Virus record (IMG/VR): IMGVR_UViG_3300033571_019537
Coordinates: 18,470-82,469 of that record
Source: a virus
Strand: one strand, 5' to 3'
DNA length: 64,000 nucleotides
Below are positions 53,366-62,284 of this stretch, in pieces. A model generated the notes under the pieces. It had not been told where the DNA came from, made no database searches, and was given only the letters and a program-made list of their open reading frames with translations. The position numbers and the translations under genes were made by a program. Numbering within the stretch: position 1 is the stretch's first letter; each line of letters opens with the position of its first letter.

Positions 53366-55408
53366 TTAAATATTAAATCCACCAAAATATTTCATATAAT
53401 CAGAAACCTTTGTTCCGTTTGCATCAGATAAATCAATCTTACCATTTGAATCAATAAATTTCTTAACTGCAAGAGCACCCCTTAAATGTGATGCTGCAAG
53501 TAAACCTGATTCAGTAACATTTATACCACCAACAGTTTTACCATCATAAGAAAGATAATTATCACCCAAGTATTTTCTATTTTTATTTAATAATTTTTTA
53601 ACTAAATTATCTTGCATTTTTGGTGGGAATACATTAGGATTATCTTTAAATTGTAAAATAATATCAGGATTAACACCCAAATCTTCAAGTGCAATTTTAC
53701 CAAATTGATATTTTCCAATATATACAGGATTACCAGTTTTTTTAGAATATCTGATTTTTTTCCAATTACCAGAACTTTCTTTAAATGCAAGAAGATTTAA
53801 AAAATCATTAATATCACCCCTATATTGTTTTTCTATTTTAGGTTTAATATCTTTTTGAATAAGTTGTTCAATATCTGAACTATTAAATTCATGAAGAATA
53901 TCATCTTTTGATATACCATAATTTATCATTGCAGTAACCAAACCAATCATTATGATTTTTCTTTTATTTCCACCAGATGATAATTTATTATATAATCTTT
54001 TTGAGAATTCGATAATTTGTTGTTTATTTAATGTTTTAAACAACTTTTCTAAGTAAGGTAGGGTTTGGTGTTCATTTTGTAAAATCCATTCAATAGAACC
54101 ATCTAAACGATTAATTTTGGTGGTATTATTTTCCAAATCCCATTCTACTGTTTCCCCAGGTGAAACCTGATATTCATTTAAGTGTTTAAAATATTGTACT
54201 TGTCTTTCCCTTTTTTCTGCGCCAGATTTTGTTGGGTAACAACCCAAATTTTTTCCTTTTTTGGATTTTAAACAATATTCATTATTATTTTTTACAATTG
54301 TTTCATTTAATAAACCTTTATTTTTAAAATATTCTTTTTGTAACTCTTCTGATAAATAATGATTTCTAAAACCTGGATTACTTTGTGAACACCATTGTGT
54401 ATTTTGACTAAAACATTTTGCAGTTTTTGCATCTCTAACATTTATAACCAATAAATCATCATCTTCATGAATAACATCATAATTTTTTCCATCATTTTTT
54501 ATGTTTTCTTTAATACTTATGTTTTCTTTCATATTTACTGATTCCATTATTTTATCCAATATTTCAAACATTTCTTTTGTGTTTGAGAAGTACACTATAT
54601 CATGCCATTTATTTCCTTTAATATAATCCCTTAATTTAGGTGTAACCAAAGAAAAATGATTGGTTATGTATTGTAATTGAAATTTTTCACCATTTTTTAA
54701 AATAAAAACACCTTTATCAAAATAACTTTCAATTTCATAATAATATTCAAAAAGTCTATTATTAAATTCATTTATATATTTTGTATCATTTTGTATATCC
54801 CATTCTTTTAATTTCTGTAAATCTTCCAATTTAACTTCCCTTATAGGGGGTTTTGTCACTTTATTTATTAAATCTTTAATATATTCTTCCCTTTGTTTTT
54901 CTTGGTCTTTTGCTCTGGATTTTAACTCCAAATCCTCTTTTATATAATCCCCAATATTACCCCTATGTATTGGTGAATTTAAAGTACCCACAAAACTACC
55001 ACTTGCATCAGTTGTGGTTTCATTTAAATGTTTATTTAAAACTTTTTGAACAAATGGTTTTGTTAATGTTTTGTTAAGTCCTGGATGGATATTTTTGGGT
55101 AATTCAGAATAATCAAACCATTTAAAATCTGAATGTTCTTTATTAAGAGTGGGTGTGAATTCTGAATCAACAAAAGAAATAAATGTTTTATAATTTTCAT
55201 TATCATCAATTGGAATTAATTTTGGGTTTAAATCAATTCCCAATTCTTCTTTAATTTCCCTTGTTAGACATTCCAAAAAAGATTCACCTTCTTCAATTCC
55301 ACCACCAATGGTTGACCAAGTATTAGGACTATTACCATCTGCACGTAAACCCAAACCAATTTTTTTTGTTGGTTTTGAAATAAAAAGGATTCCACAAGAA
55401 TTTTGCAT
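53366..55408 (-). CDS. Polyprotein: Nudix hydrolase - leader module - unknown modules - lytic transglycosylase
   Basis: 680 aa. Residues about 1-130: Nudix domain with a complete box (G-x5-E-x7-REIKEELGI). Then HLNE-TTTDASGSF and YIKE-DLELKSRAKDQEKQ introduce an EEYI-type module. NMKE-NISIKE leads to a domain with TAKCFSQNTQWCSQSNPGF. LLNE-TIVK leads to SKKGKNLGCYPTKSGAEKRE. HLNE-YQVSPG leads to a helical region and a C-terminal transglycosylase-like domain (LLAFKESSGNWKKI with catalytic-type Glu, then YIGKYQFGKIALEDLG). Nudix enzymes cleave nucleoside-diphosphate links; the C-terminal domain would cut peptidoglycan. Such unlike activities in one chain fit processing into separate proteins. 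Confidence 0.75.
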   Translation of the reverse strand: MQNSCGILFISKPTKKIGLGLRADGNSPNTWSTIGGGIEEGESFLECLTREIKEELGIDLNPKLIPIDDNENYKTFISFVDSEFTPTLNKEHSDFKWFDYSELPKNIHPGLNKTLTKPFVQKVLNKHLNETTTDASGSFVGTLNSPIHRGNIGDYIKEDLELKSRAKDQEKQREEYIKDLINKVTKPPIREVKLEDLQKLKEWDIQNDTKYINEFNNRLFEYYYEIESYFDKGVFILKNGEKFQLQYITNHFSLVTPKLRDYIKGNKWHDIVYFSNTKEMFEILDKIMESVNMKENISIKENIKNDGKNYDVIHEDDDLLVINVRDAKTAKCFSQNTQWCSQSNPGFRNHYLSEELQKEYFKNKGLLNETIVKNNNEYCLKSKKGKNLGCYPTKSGAEKRERQVQYFKHLNEYQVSPGETVEWDLENNTTKINRLDGSIEWILQNEHQTLPYLEKLFKTLNKQQIIEFSKRLYNKLSSGGNKRKIIMIGLVTAMINYGISKDDILHEFNSSDIEQLIQKDIKPKIEKQYRGDINDFLNLLAFKESSGNWKKIRYSKKTGNPVYIGKYQFGKIALEDLGVNPDIILQFKDNPNVFPPKMQDNLVKKLLNKNRKYLGDNYLSYDGKTVGGINVTESGLLAASHLRGALAVKKFIDSNGKIDLSDANGTKVSDYMKYFGGFNI

Positions 55409-55438
55409 TAGTTTTTAATAAATAAATATGTAACTTTG
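55403..55438 (+). promoter_or_regulatory. Bacteroidota-type promoter upstream of the GNAT remnant and gene
   Basis: TTGCATT (55403-55409), 21 nt, TAACTTTG (55431-55438), then TG. The -33 element overlaps the start codon of the divergent polyprotein gene. The first ATG downstream is that of the broken frame at 55454. Confidence 0.7.
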
Positions 55439-55453
55439 TGTAAAATATAATTT

Positions 55454-55536
55454 ATGAAATCAGTAAATTAGGGTTTAAAAATTATGGTATTAATAAATAC
55501 GATACTTATTCTTATGTAATGGGTTTAAAATGGTAA
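55454..55536 (+). pseudogene. Short gene remnant, possibly the C-terminal end of a GNAT
   Basis: An ATG at 55454 stops after five codons, but the +2 frame (55456-55536) reads EISKLGFKNYGINKYDTYSY and ends MGLKW. The GFKxYGxxKYxxYxYVM pattern looks like the last strand of an acetyltransferase. With a promoter directly upstream, this is probably what remains after an internal deletion. Confidence 0.4.
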
Positions 55537-55540
55537 TAAA

Positions 55541-55858
55541 ATGGAGATAATAAAATATAATGGTGAATTTCATTTAATTGATAAAAATGAAAATATAGGT
55601 TCTTGTTTCATTCAAGAAGAAACAACTACAAAAAGTAGTTTATGGGAATTTATAATTAATGAAAAATTCAGAGGTAAAGGTTACAGTAAAATATTTTTAA
55701 AACTATTAGTAAATGATTTAAAAAAGAAAGAAGTAAAAGTTTTAGAATTAGGGGTAATGAAAGAAAATATAATTGCCCAAAATCTTTATAAAAGTTTTGG
55801 TTTCACCAAACAAAAAGATTGTGGACTTTATTATAGAATGATTTTAAAAATTAAATAG
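55541..55858 (+). CDS. GNAT-family N-acetyltransferase
   Basis: 105 aa. Motif A of GNAT proteins is present: FIINEKFRGKGYSKIFLKLL, with the R-x-x-G-x-S-type acetyl-CoA loop RGKGYS; then VLELGVMKENIIAQNLYKSF and GF. It lacks the first N-terminal strand-helix unit of larger members. Substrate unknown. Ends tail-to-tail with the amidase gene (8-nt overlap). Confidence 0.75.
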   Translation: MEIIKYNGEFHLIDKNENIGSCFIQEETTTKSSLWEFIINEKFRGKGYSKIFLKLLVNDLKKKEVKVLELGVMKENIIAQNLYKSFGFTKQKDCGLYYRMILKIK

Positions 55859-56825
55859 AACCATCATTTATACTACTTCCTGGATATACTTTCTTTTGTT
55901 GTTGTTTGGTTAAAGTATTAGTTACTTTTAAAGTTTTTTCAAATTCTTCCCTTTCTTTTTTTGAATTTTTCAAAATAGATATAACTTTTCTGAAAGTTTC
56001 TTTTATATTTACATTTGGTAGTAATTCAAAGGTTTGATTACCCCCTATTTGGTCAACTGTTATATTACCATTAATTATACCATTAAAAATGTTTAAATAA
56101 TTTTGTGGTGCAGAACCAATACCTGTAACAATAAAAGTTTTATTTAAATCATTTATAAATTTTTCACCATTAAAAAATACTGGGTCACTTTTGGTACTTA
56201 TAAAATCTTTATGAAAAATAAAACCACTTAAATTAGATTTTTTTAATTTTTCTATTGCATTAGACCCATTACCTGAAACTGTTCTATCATTTACATTAAA
56301 GATGGGGTTTGGTGATACAATATTTGTATTATTTTTTATTTCATATAAAGAAATATACTTTCTTGGAATTCCTAATCTAATTGATAAATCTGTACATAAT
56401 ATTAAACATGATAAATATTCTTCTGGTGTTAACCATTCCCCAACCCTATTATCATTAATAAAGGGTTCATAATTGGGTAAACTATTATAAAATTTATCAA
56501 CTAATTCAATACCAATTGATAAATCATTTAAATTATTTGCATGTACACCTTTTAATCTTTCATCCAACAATTGAAATATTAAACCATTTTCTTTATCTTT
56601 ATTACCAATTAAATAATGAGCACAAACATAAGTGTTTGATTTTGGTGGTAATTTTTTTGATGTTAGTAAATCCAAGTTTGTATTAAAATTGGGTCCTCCT
56701 GTTGAATGTAATACCACAAATCTTGGTGATAATCTACCAAAATTTTCATTTGGTTGTCCACTTGCACCAATTGGATTGTTATTTATATCTATTAAAGAAT
56801 ATTGAAATCCTTGTATTAAACTCAT
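55851..56825 (-). CDS. Tail-associated N-acetylmuramoyl-L-alanine amidase
   Basis: 324 aa from the ATG at 56825 that overlaps the hub stop (ATGA). Amidase_2/PGRP-type features: RFVVLHSTGG supplies the first zinc His, CAHYLIG, LSIGIELVD, and FIFHKDF the second metal-site His. It cleaves the amide between MurNAc and the stem peptide. Translational coupling to the hub-like gene suggests a tail-tip lysin for entry rather than the endolysin for exit; with no holin next to it, this is the better reading. Confidence 0.8.
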   Translation of the reverse strand: MSLIQGFQYSLIDINNNPIGASGQPNENFGRLSPRFVVLHSTGGPNFNTNLDLLTSKKLPPKSNTYVCAHYLIGNKDKENGLIFQLLDERLKGVHANNLNDLSIGIELVDKFYNSLPNYEPFINDNRVGEWLTPEEYLSCLILCTDLSIRLGIPRKYISLYEIKNNTNIVSPNPIFNVNDRTVSGNGSNAIEKLKKSNLSGFIFHKDFISTKSDPVFFNGEKFINDLNKTFIVTGIGSAPQNYLNIFNGIINGNITVDQIGGNQTFELLPNVNIKETFRKVISILKNSKKEREEFEKTLKVTNTLTKQQQKKVYPGSSINDGSI

Positions 56826-59800
56826 ACTATATTTAATTCTTTTAATTGTTTTATCCAACCATTTTCTGTTGGGTTTACGTTATCTTGATTGCTACCACTT
56901 GAATCACTTATACCTAATGTTTCAAAATAACTTTTTACAATAGGTATTGTTGCATTACTAATTCTTACACCAGTGAATTTTGTTTCCATAAAATTTGGTG
57001 TAATTGAATGTTCTACATTAATAATTAAATAATAACCATTTATTAATGGAATATTAGGAATTCTAAAATAAAGTAATGGTTGTATTAATGCATTACCTAA
57101 TCCAGTAACAGTACAAGAATAAGAATATTGTAAATAAACTGAATATAATGATTGACTTGTTAATAAACCTTTTCTTGTATTTGATGAATTTGCAATATTT
57201 TCTTGTGCTTGCAAAGATTCATTTGTTACTTTAAATTGTTTTTGGTCAAACTGTAAATCCTTAAAATGTGATTGTGTTTGTGAACCTATTTCTACATCAA
57301 ATGAAAATGGTTTATAATTTATAACTTCAATTTCATCATTATAATCTTTAGGGGTTATTTTATCTGGACTATCATTTAAAAAATCACCGAATACATTACC
57401 AACTTTATCATTAATAATATATTTTGAAGTTCCACCAACATACATGCAAATAAACTTTGGTTCAGTTATTACATTTTCTATTGTGTTATATTGACCAAAC
57501 ATTTCTTTTGCCAGTTTATCATTTTCTGGATTAAAATTATTTATAAATGCAGGTAAAGGATGAAAATCCAATTTGTTTTCTGATAATAAATTGGATATAA
57601 TTGAATAAAGTGGTGTTTTTGGATTATCAAATAAATTTGTTAAACTTTGTGGATTTATAACCAAAATATCACCAATATCTTTATAAAACCGATTTATATA
57701 AATAAAGTCTTTCCTTAAATTAAAATCAGAACTTGTATTCGCAATCCATCTATCATATAATGATTTAAATGAGTTATAAGTTTCCAATTTATAATCATTA
57801 AATTCTTTTAATAATTCATTAAAATTAGATTTTTGTTCCTTTTCAATTGTATCAATTTTTGTTTTCAATTCACTTTCAAAAGTTCTAAAGAAAATTTCAC
57901 CAGCATTTTTTAATATATCTTCTATTTCAAAACTTTCGTTTGTTCTATTATAAATTAACGGTTGATATAAAAATGAAACATTATTAGAATAATAACCTAA
58001 TTCAGTATTAGGATTTTTCCATAATCTGTATGATGGATTTATTAATATTCTTTTTTCTTTTAAGAAATTTTTAAATTTTATTAATTGATTTTTATTAAAA
58101 AATAAAAAATCTGAATTATTATCATCAATTCCTTGTGTTGTAAAAAATTCAGTAAATATTTCATTAAAATCAAAATTTAAAAATTCATTAATAAAAACTT
58201 CCCTATTGTTTATGTAAAATGATAAATCATTTATAATTGCATTATAACTAATATCAAATAAATTTTCTATATTATTAATATTGAAATTATTATTATTGAA
58301 ATTATCCCATAAAATGGAACCTATTTGCAATACTGTAAAATAAGGTAATTCAATAACCCCAGCGAAGTTAGTTAATATATTTGTAATTTCTTCCCAATTT
58401 ATTTTGTAAATATTATTTAAAAAATAAATTGATGTTCCCCCATTAACCCCATATAAATTCTCAAGTTCTATTACAGAATTGTAAAAATCTTTTTTAATAT
58501 TAATTTCTTCAAGATTTAATGGATTTAAATTATCATCAAAAGTACTTTTACCTTCATTTATTAATGATGGTTTTTGTATAAAATTTTTATAATCTAATAA
58601 TAATCTTGGTAATTTACTTTTGTCATCAATTACAATATTTCTATCAGGACTTACAAAATTATTTTTAAAAATATTTAAATTTTGACTTATTAAACTATTT
58701 AAATTATTATCTGTAATATTAGAACTAACACTTTCATTATCTAAATTTAATATTTTAGATTCAATATTATCATCTAATACTAAATTACCAATTATAGGTG
58801 GATTTATATTAACAAAATAATCTGTACCATTATAATTAATTACCTGTCTTAATTTTATTCTTTCTATTATTTTAGAATAAAATCCATTAGTTTTTATATT
58901 TTTAAGTAATGTTTTAAATTCATTACTATTTTCAGGAAAAGAAAGTAACAAATTACTTAATTCTATTTTGGCAAGTTGTATTTCAAGTTCGTTTTTTAAA
59001 TTATCTCTATCATTACCTTCATTTGATAAAAATGATGATAATAAAATAACATATCTATCAATTATTTTATCCAAAAGTTCATTTACATTTGTAATATTTG
59101 AGTAAGGTGATAAAGGATTATTTCCATTAAAATAATAAACACTTTCTAAAGGAGATATTGGAAACCAACCACTTTCAGGATTAAGTAAATTATTTTGTCT
59201 TTGTGTATTTTCAAAATTTTTTTGAAAAATAATAAATCTTTCAGTAAAATCTAATTCAGGAAAAAAATTTCTATTTTGTTTTACTTTATCATTGTTACCC
59301 AAATATTCATGTTTATATTCATTATTTTGTTCATCTTTTATATAATATGCTGGAAAAGGAAAAACATTTTTATTTTTTTTTGTTTCTGGAATATCAGAAT
59401 CTACACCACTAAAAATTTCTAATCTACTTTGATTTTCTTTTTCTGCACTAATTGCAACTTCTCTAAGTTTATTTAAAAAAATTTCTGTATCACTTAAAAT
59501 AATATCAAAAACATATTTTATTGTTGGTATTCTACCTAATGTTTTTTTTGCCAAATTATTTATTTTATCTGCAATAATATCTTTATTGTTGTTTAATTTT
59601 ATATTAATATCATCAATTAATTTTTGAAAAGATTTTGTAACTTCCCCAAATTTTTCATCTTTAAATATTTCAAAAGTTTCTGTTGTAAATTGATTTTGTA
59701 ATTCTATACTAAGATAAGGTATTGTAATACCACCTGATATATAAGTTATTTTTGTGTTCTGATAAAATGCATAAGGTGGTAATTCTTGTTTTGTTGTATA

Positions 59801-60703
59801 AGGTCTATTTTTTCTTAATGAAAAATTTTCTTTCGTATAAGGAAATTCAATACCATATTCATTAAGTATTTTTAAATCTTTCCAAAATTCATTACCTTTA
59901 ATATATGTTTCATTAGAATAAAAATCTCGATTTCTCCAACCCCTTTCATATTCACCTTTCCAATTTACTATTCTATCTAAGATTGGTCTTAAATTTTCTA
60001 TTTCTTTTGTGGTTTCATCATTTTTTAAGGTATCAATTTGTTCATTTAAAGTACCAATATTTTCAATAAAATCCCTTAAATAAGGTAATTCTTCCCCATT
60101 TTCATCCAATTTTGGTTGTCCATTTATATCTTTTGCATATAAAATATATGCAGCAGGAATATCAGTTAATTTTGCATAAGTAAAACCAACAAATTCACAA
60201 GTAATTTCAAAATTACCATTTTGTGAATTATACCGTGATGAAAAATCCAACAAAGAAAGTGAATAAGTTACAGGTTTACCATAATAACCCTTAATTGTTA
60301 ATAAAAATTCTGGATATGGTAAACTAAAAAATGCATTATATGGTGAATTATTTCCCTGACCAATTAATGATGCACCCCTTATATCCACAAATTGTATTGT
60401 AACTCTTGGTATATTATTTTTGTCAAATTTAATTTGAATATCTGTCATACCAAAAGTTTCATCATTAACCTTTTCATTATTTATTAATTCATTTGTCCAA
60501 TTTGTTGTTTGTTCATTTTTTGATAAATCACTATTCAAAAAAGAAATATTAAATGTTCTTTGTGATGAAGAAAAATTACCATCACCATCACTCACTAAAA
60601 TACTACGTTTAGTTAGTTTTACTTCTAAATTCGCATATATTATATAATTTTCTGGTAGTGGGATACCTTCTTCGTAAATACTATTTGGATTAATTGAATT
60701 CAT
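56822..60703 (-). CDS. Very large baseplate hub-like tail protein
   Basis: 1293 aa. The N-terminal part (about 1-190) has RVTIQFVDIRGASLIG, NAFFSLPYPEFLLTIKGYYG and EITCEFVGFTYAKLTDIP, the pattern of hub/tail-spike base proteins. The last 150 residues (YSCTVTGLGNALIQP, YFRIPNIPLINGYYLIINVEHSI and TKFTGVRIS) match the C-terminal barrel of gp27/gpD-type hub proteins. About 700 residues of Asn-rich helical insert lie between, much larger than T4 gp27. It is coupled to the amidase. Assignment as hub is inference from the two end domains. Confidence 0.65.
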   Translation of the reverse strand: MNSINPNSIYEEGIPLPENYIIYANLEVKLTKRSILVSDGDGNFSSSQRTFNISFLNSDLSKNEQTTNWTNELINNEKVNDETFGMTDIQIKFDKNNIPRVTIQFVDIRGASLIGQGNNSPYNAFFSLPYPEFLLTIKGYYGKPVTYSLSLLDFSSRYNSQNGNFEITCEFVGFTYAKLTDIPAAYILYAKDINGQPKLDENGEELPYLRDFIENIGTLNEQIDTLKNDETTKEIENLRPILDRIVNWKGEYERGWRNRDFYSNETYIKGNEFWKDLKILNEYGIEFPYTKENFSLRKNRPYTTKQELPPYAFYQNTKITYISGGITIPYLSIELQNQFTTETFEIFKDEKFGEVTKSFQKLIDDINIKLNNNKDIIADKINNLAKKTLGRIPTIKYVFDIILSDTEIFLNKLREVAISAEKENQSRLEIFSGVDSDIPETKKNKNVFPFPAYYIKDEQNNEYKHEYLGNNDKVKQNRNFFPELDFTERFIIFQKNFENTQRQNNLLNPESGWFPISPLESVYYFNGNNPLSPYSNITNVNELLDKIIDRYVILLSSFLSNEGNDRDNLKNELEIQLAKIELSNLLLSFPENSNEFKTLLKNIKTNGFYSKIIERIKLRQVINYNGTDYFVNINPPIIGNLVLDDNIESKILNLDNESVSSNITDNNLNSLISQNLNIFKNNFVSPDRNIVIDDKSKLPRLLLDYKNFIQKPSLINEGKSTFDDNLNPLNLEEINIKKDFYNSVIELENLYGVNGGTSIYFLNNIYKINWEEITNILTNFAGVIELPYFTVLQIGSILWDNFNNNNFNINNIENLFDISYNAIINDLSFYINNREVFINEFLNFDFNEIFTEFFTTQGIDDNNSDFLFFNKNQLIKFKNFLKEKRILINPSYRLWKNPNTELGYYSNNVSFLYQPLIYNRTNESFEIEDILKNAGEIFFRTFESELKTKIDTIEKEQKSNFNELLKEFNDYKLETYNSFKSLYDRWIANTSSDFNLRKDFIYINRFYKDIGDILVINPQSLTNLFDNPKTPLYSIISNLLSENKLDFHPLPAFINNFNPENDKLAKEMFGQYNTIENVITEPKFICMYVGGTSKYIINDKVGNVFGDFLNDSPDKITPKDYNDEIEVINYKPFSFDVEIGSQTQSHFKDLQFDQKQFKVTNESLQAQENIANSSNTRKGLLTSQSLYSVYLQYSYSCTVTGLGNALIQPLLYFRIPNIPLINGYYLIINVEHSITPNFMETKFTGVRISNATIPIVKSYFETLGISDSSGSNQDNVNPTENGWIKQLKELNIV

Positions 60704-60724
60704 AATTTATTATTAAATAAATAA

Positions 60725-60760
60725 TTGCATTAAGATTTTATGAAAAAATTAGTATTTTTG
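60725..60760 (+). promoter_or_regulatory. Upstream promoter of the M42 peptidase gene
   Basis: TTGCATT (60725-60731), 21 nt, TATTTTTG (60753-60760). It is followed 5 nt later by a short frame, ATG at 60765 to TAA at 60821 (MKKNVKRINILNKFAFEK), which spans the second promoter's -33 element. Confidence 0.65.
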
Positions 60761-60804
60761 TTTTATGAAGAAGAATGTAAAAAGAATAAATATTTTAAAT
60801 AAAT

Positions 60805-60841
60805 TTGCATTTGAAAAATAAAAAAATAAATTTTATCTTTG
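60805..60841 (+). promoter_or_regulatory. Downstream promoter of the M42 peptidase gene
   Basis: TTGCATT (60805-60811), 22 nt, TATCTTTG (60834-60841), with the ATG only 4 nt further on. Both promoters are followed by near-identical sequence (TTTTATGAA), suggesting a local duplication. Confidence 0.6.
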
Positions 60842-60845
60842 TTTT

Positions 60846-61976
60846 ATGAATAACTTTAAATACAACATGGAATTCCTATTGGAATACCTGCAAACTCCCA
60901 CTCCTGCAGGATTTGAAATTCTTGGTCAAAAAAAATGGTTAAACTATGGAAGAAAATTCCTTAATGAAGGTGATTTATATCATCTTGACCATTCACAATC
61001 AGGTTTTTTATATAAAAAATCAAAAGTTGAAAATCCTTTAAAGGTTGCAATTACTGCTCATGTTGATGAAATTGGTATGACAGTTGAAAGTGTTAATTCA
61101 GGTGGTTATATTTCTGTTTTTGAAAACGGTGGAATTGACCCAAATATTTGTCAAGGAAAACAAGTACAAATTTTAAATAGAAACGGTGATATTATAAATG
61201 GTATTACTACAACAGTTGCACCACATTTTAAAACCGCAGAATCAAAAAAATCGGGAACTTCTATTAAAGACATTTATATTGATTTAGGTATCTATGATAA
61301 GAAATTGGTTGAGAAAATGGTTCAACCTGGTGACCCAATTGTTTTTAAACAAAATATTCAAATTTTAAATGAAGAATATTTGGTGGCAAAAGGATTAGAC
61401 AATAAAATATCTGGTTTTGTTTTGGTAGAACTCTTAAAGAAACTTCAAGATGTTGAATTACCTTTTGACCTTTATTTGGTTAATTGTGTACAAGAAGAAG
61501 TTGGTAAAAGGGGTGCAGAATTAATGGCAAGATTGATTAAACCTGATTTAACATTTGTTTTGGATGTTGGACATGATACAACATCACCTGGAATTACTGG
61601 ACAAAAACAACAATTCATGAGTGGGTTAGGTCCTTTGGTATTAACTGCACCTGCAATTAATCAGAATTTATTTAATTTTGTTATTCAACAAATTGAATCT
61701 ATTCAAATACCTATTAAATCTACTGATAACCAAAAGAAAACAAGAACAATTCCTTATCAAATAAGAGCAAAAGGAAAAGTTACTGGTACTGATGCAGATG
61801 TTTTTTCTATGTGGTCTCCATTAACAGGATTATTCCAAATTCCAATAAAGTATATGCATTCCACACAGGAAACATGTTCTTTAAAAGATGTATCAAGATT
61901 AATAAGAATTCTTGACACTATTTTAAGAAATTTGGGTGGTAATTTTAAAAATGATTTAAATTATAAATTGGATTAA
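60846..61976 (+). CDS. M42-family aminopeptidase
   Basis: 376 aa, close to the usual 340-370. Metal and catalytic motifs in order: ITAHVDEIG (first His and Asp), GLDNKISGF (bridging Asp), VQEEVGKRGA (catalytic Glu and metal Glu), VLDVGHD (Asp), and MHSTQE near the C terminus (His). M42 enzymes form large dodecameric shells that trim peptides in the cytoplasm. It is unusual in a phage. A double host-type promoter suggests early or strong expression. The 5' end again looks slightly richer in G+C than the rest. Confidence 0.9.
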   Translation: MNNFKYNMEFLLEYLQTPTPAGFEILGQKKWLNYGRKFLNEGDLYHLDHSQSGFLYKKSKVENPLKVAITAHVDEIGMTVESVNSGGYISVFENGGIDPNICQGKQVQILNRNGDIINGITTTVAPHFKTAESKKSGTSIKDIYIDLGIYDKKLVEKMVQPGDPIVFKQNIQILNEEYLVAKGLDNKISGFVLVELLKKLQDVELPFDLYLVNCVQEEVGKRGAELMARLIKPDLTFVLDVGHDTTSPGITGQKQQFMSGLGPLVLTAPAINQNLFNFVIQQIESIQIPIKSTDNQKKTRTIPYQIRAKGKVTGTDADVFSMWSPLTGLFQIPIKYMHSTQETCSLKDVSRLIRILDTILRNLGGNFKNDLNYKLD

Positions 61977-61977
61977 T

Positions 61978-62253
61978 ATGAAATCAATAGAACTAACAGA
62001 AAAACATAAAGAAAAATTATTGGAAATGTGTAAAACATTATTTCCTGAATATAACGATATTATTATGTTTTCAAAAGACCAAGAAGTAAATTATGAAGAA
62101 GAAGATTTTATTGATTTTGATAATAAACACATTCACTGGTTTGAATTTGTAATGACAACTTTATGCTCTAATTTATATAAATTATTTTTTAAAAAAATGG
62201 ATACACAAAATAATCTTTGGGATTTATTAACAAAAGAAAAGTTTTATATTTAA
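61978..62253 (+). CDS. Small acidic hypothetical protein
   Basis: 91 aa, acidic (KDQEVNYEEEDFIDFDNK) with a hydrophobic helix IHWFEFVMTTLCSNLYKLFF. One nt after the peptidase stop. No family recognised. Confidence 0.6.
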   Translation: MKSIELTEKHKEKLLEMCKTLFPEYNDIIMFSKDQEVNYEEEDFIDFDNKHIHWFEFVMTTLCSNLYKLFFKKMDTQNNLWDLLTKEKFYI

Positions 62254-62284
62254 GTATTATCAATGAAATTAAACGATTTTAAAA

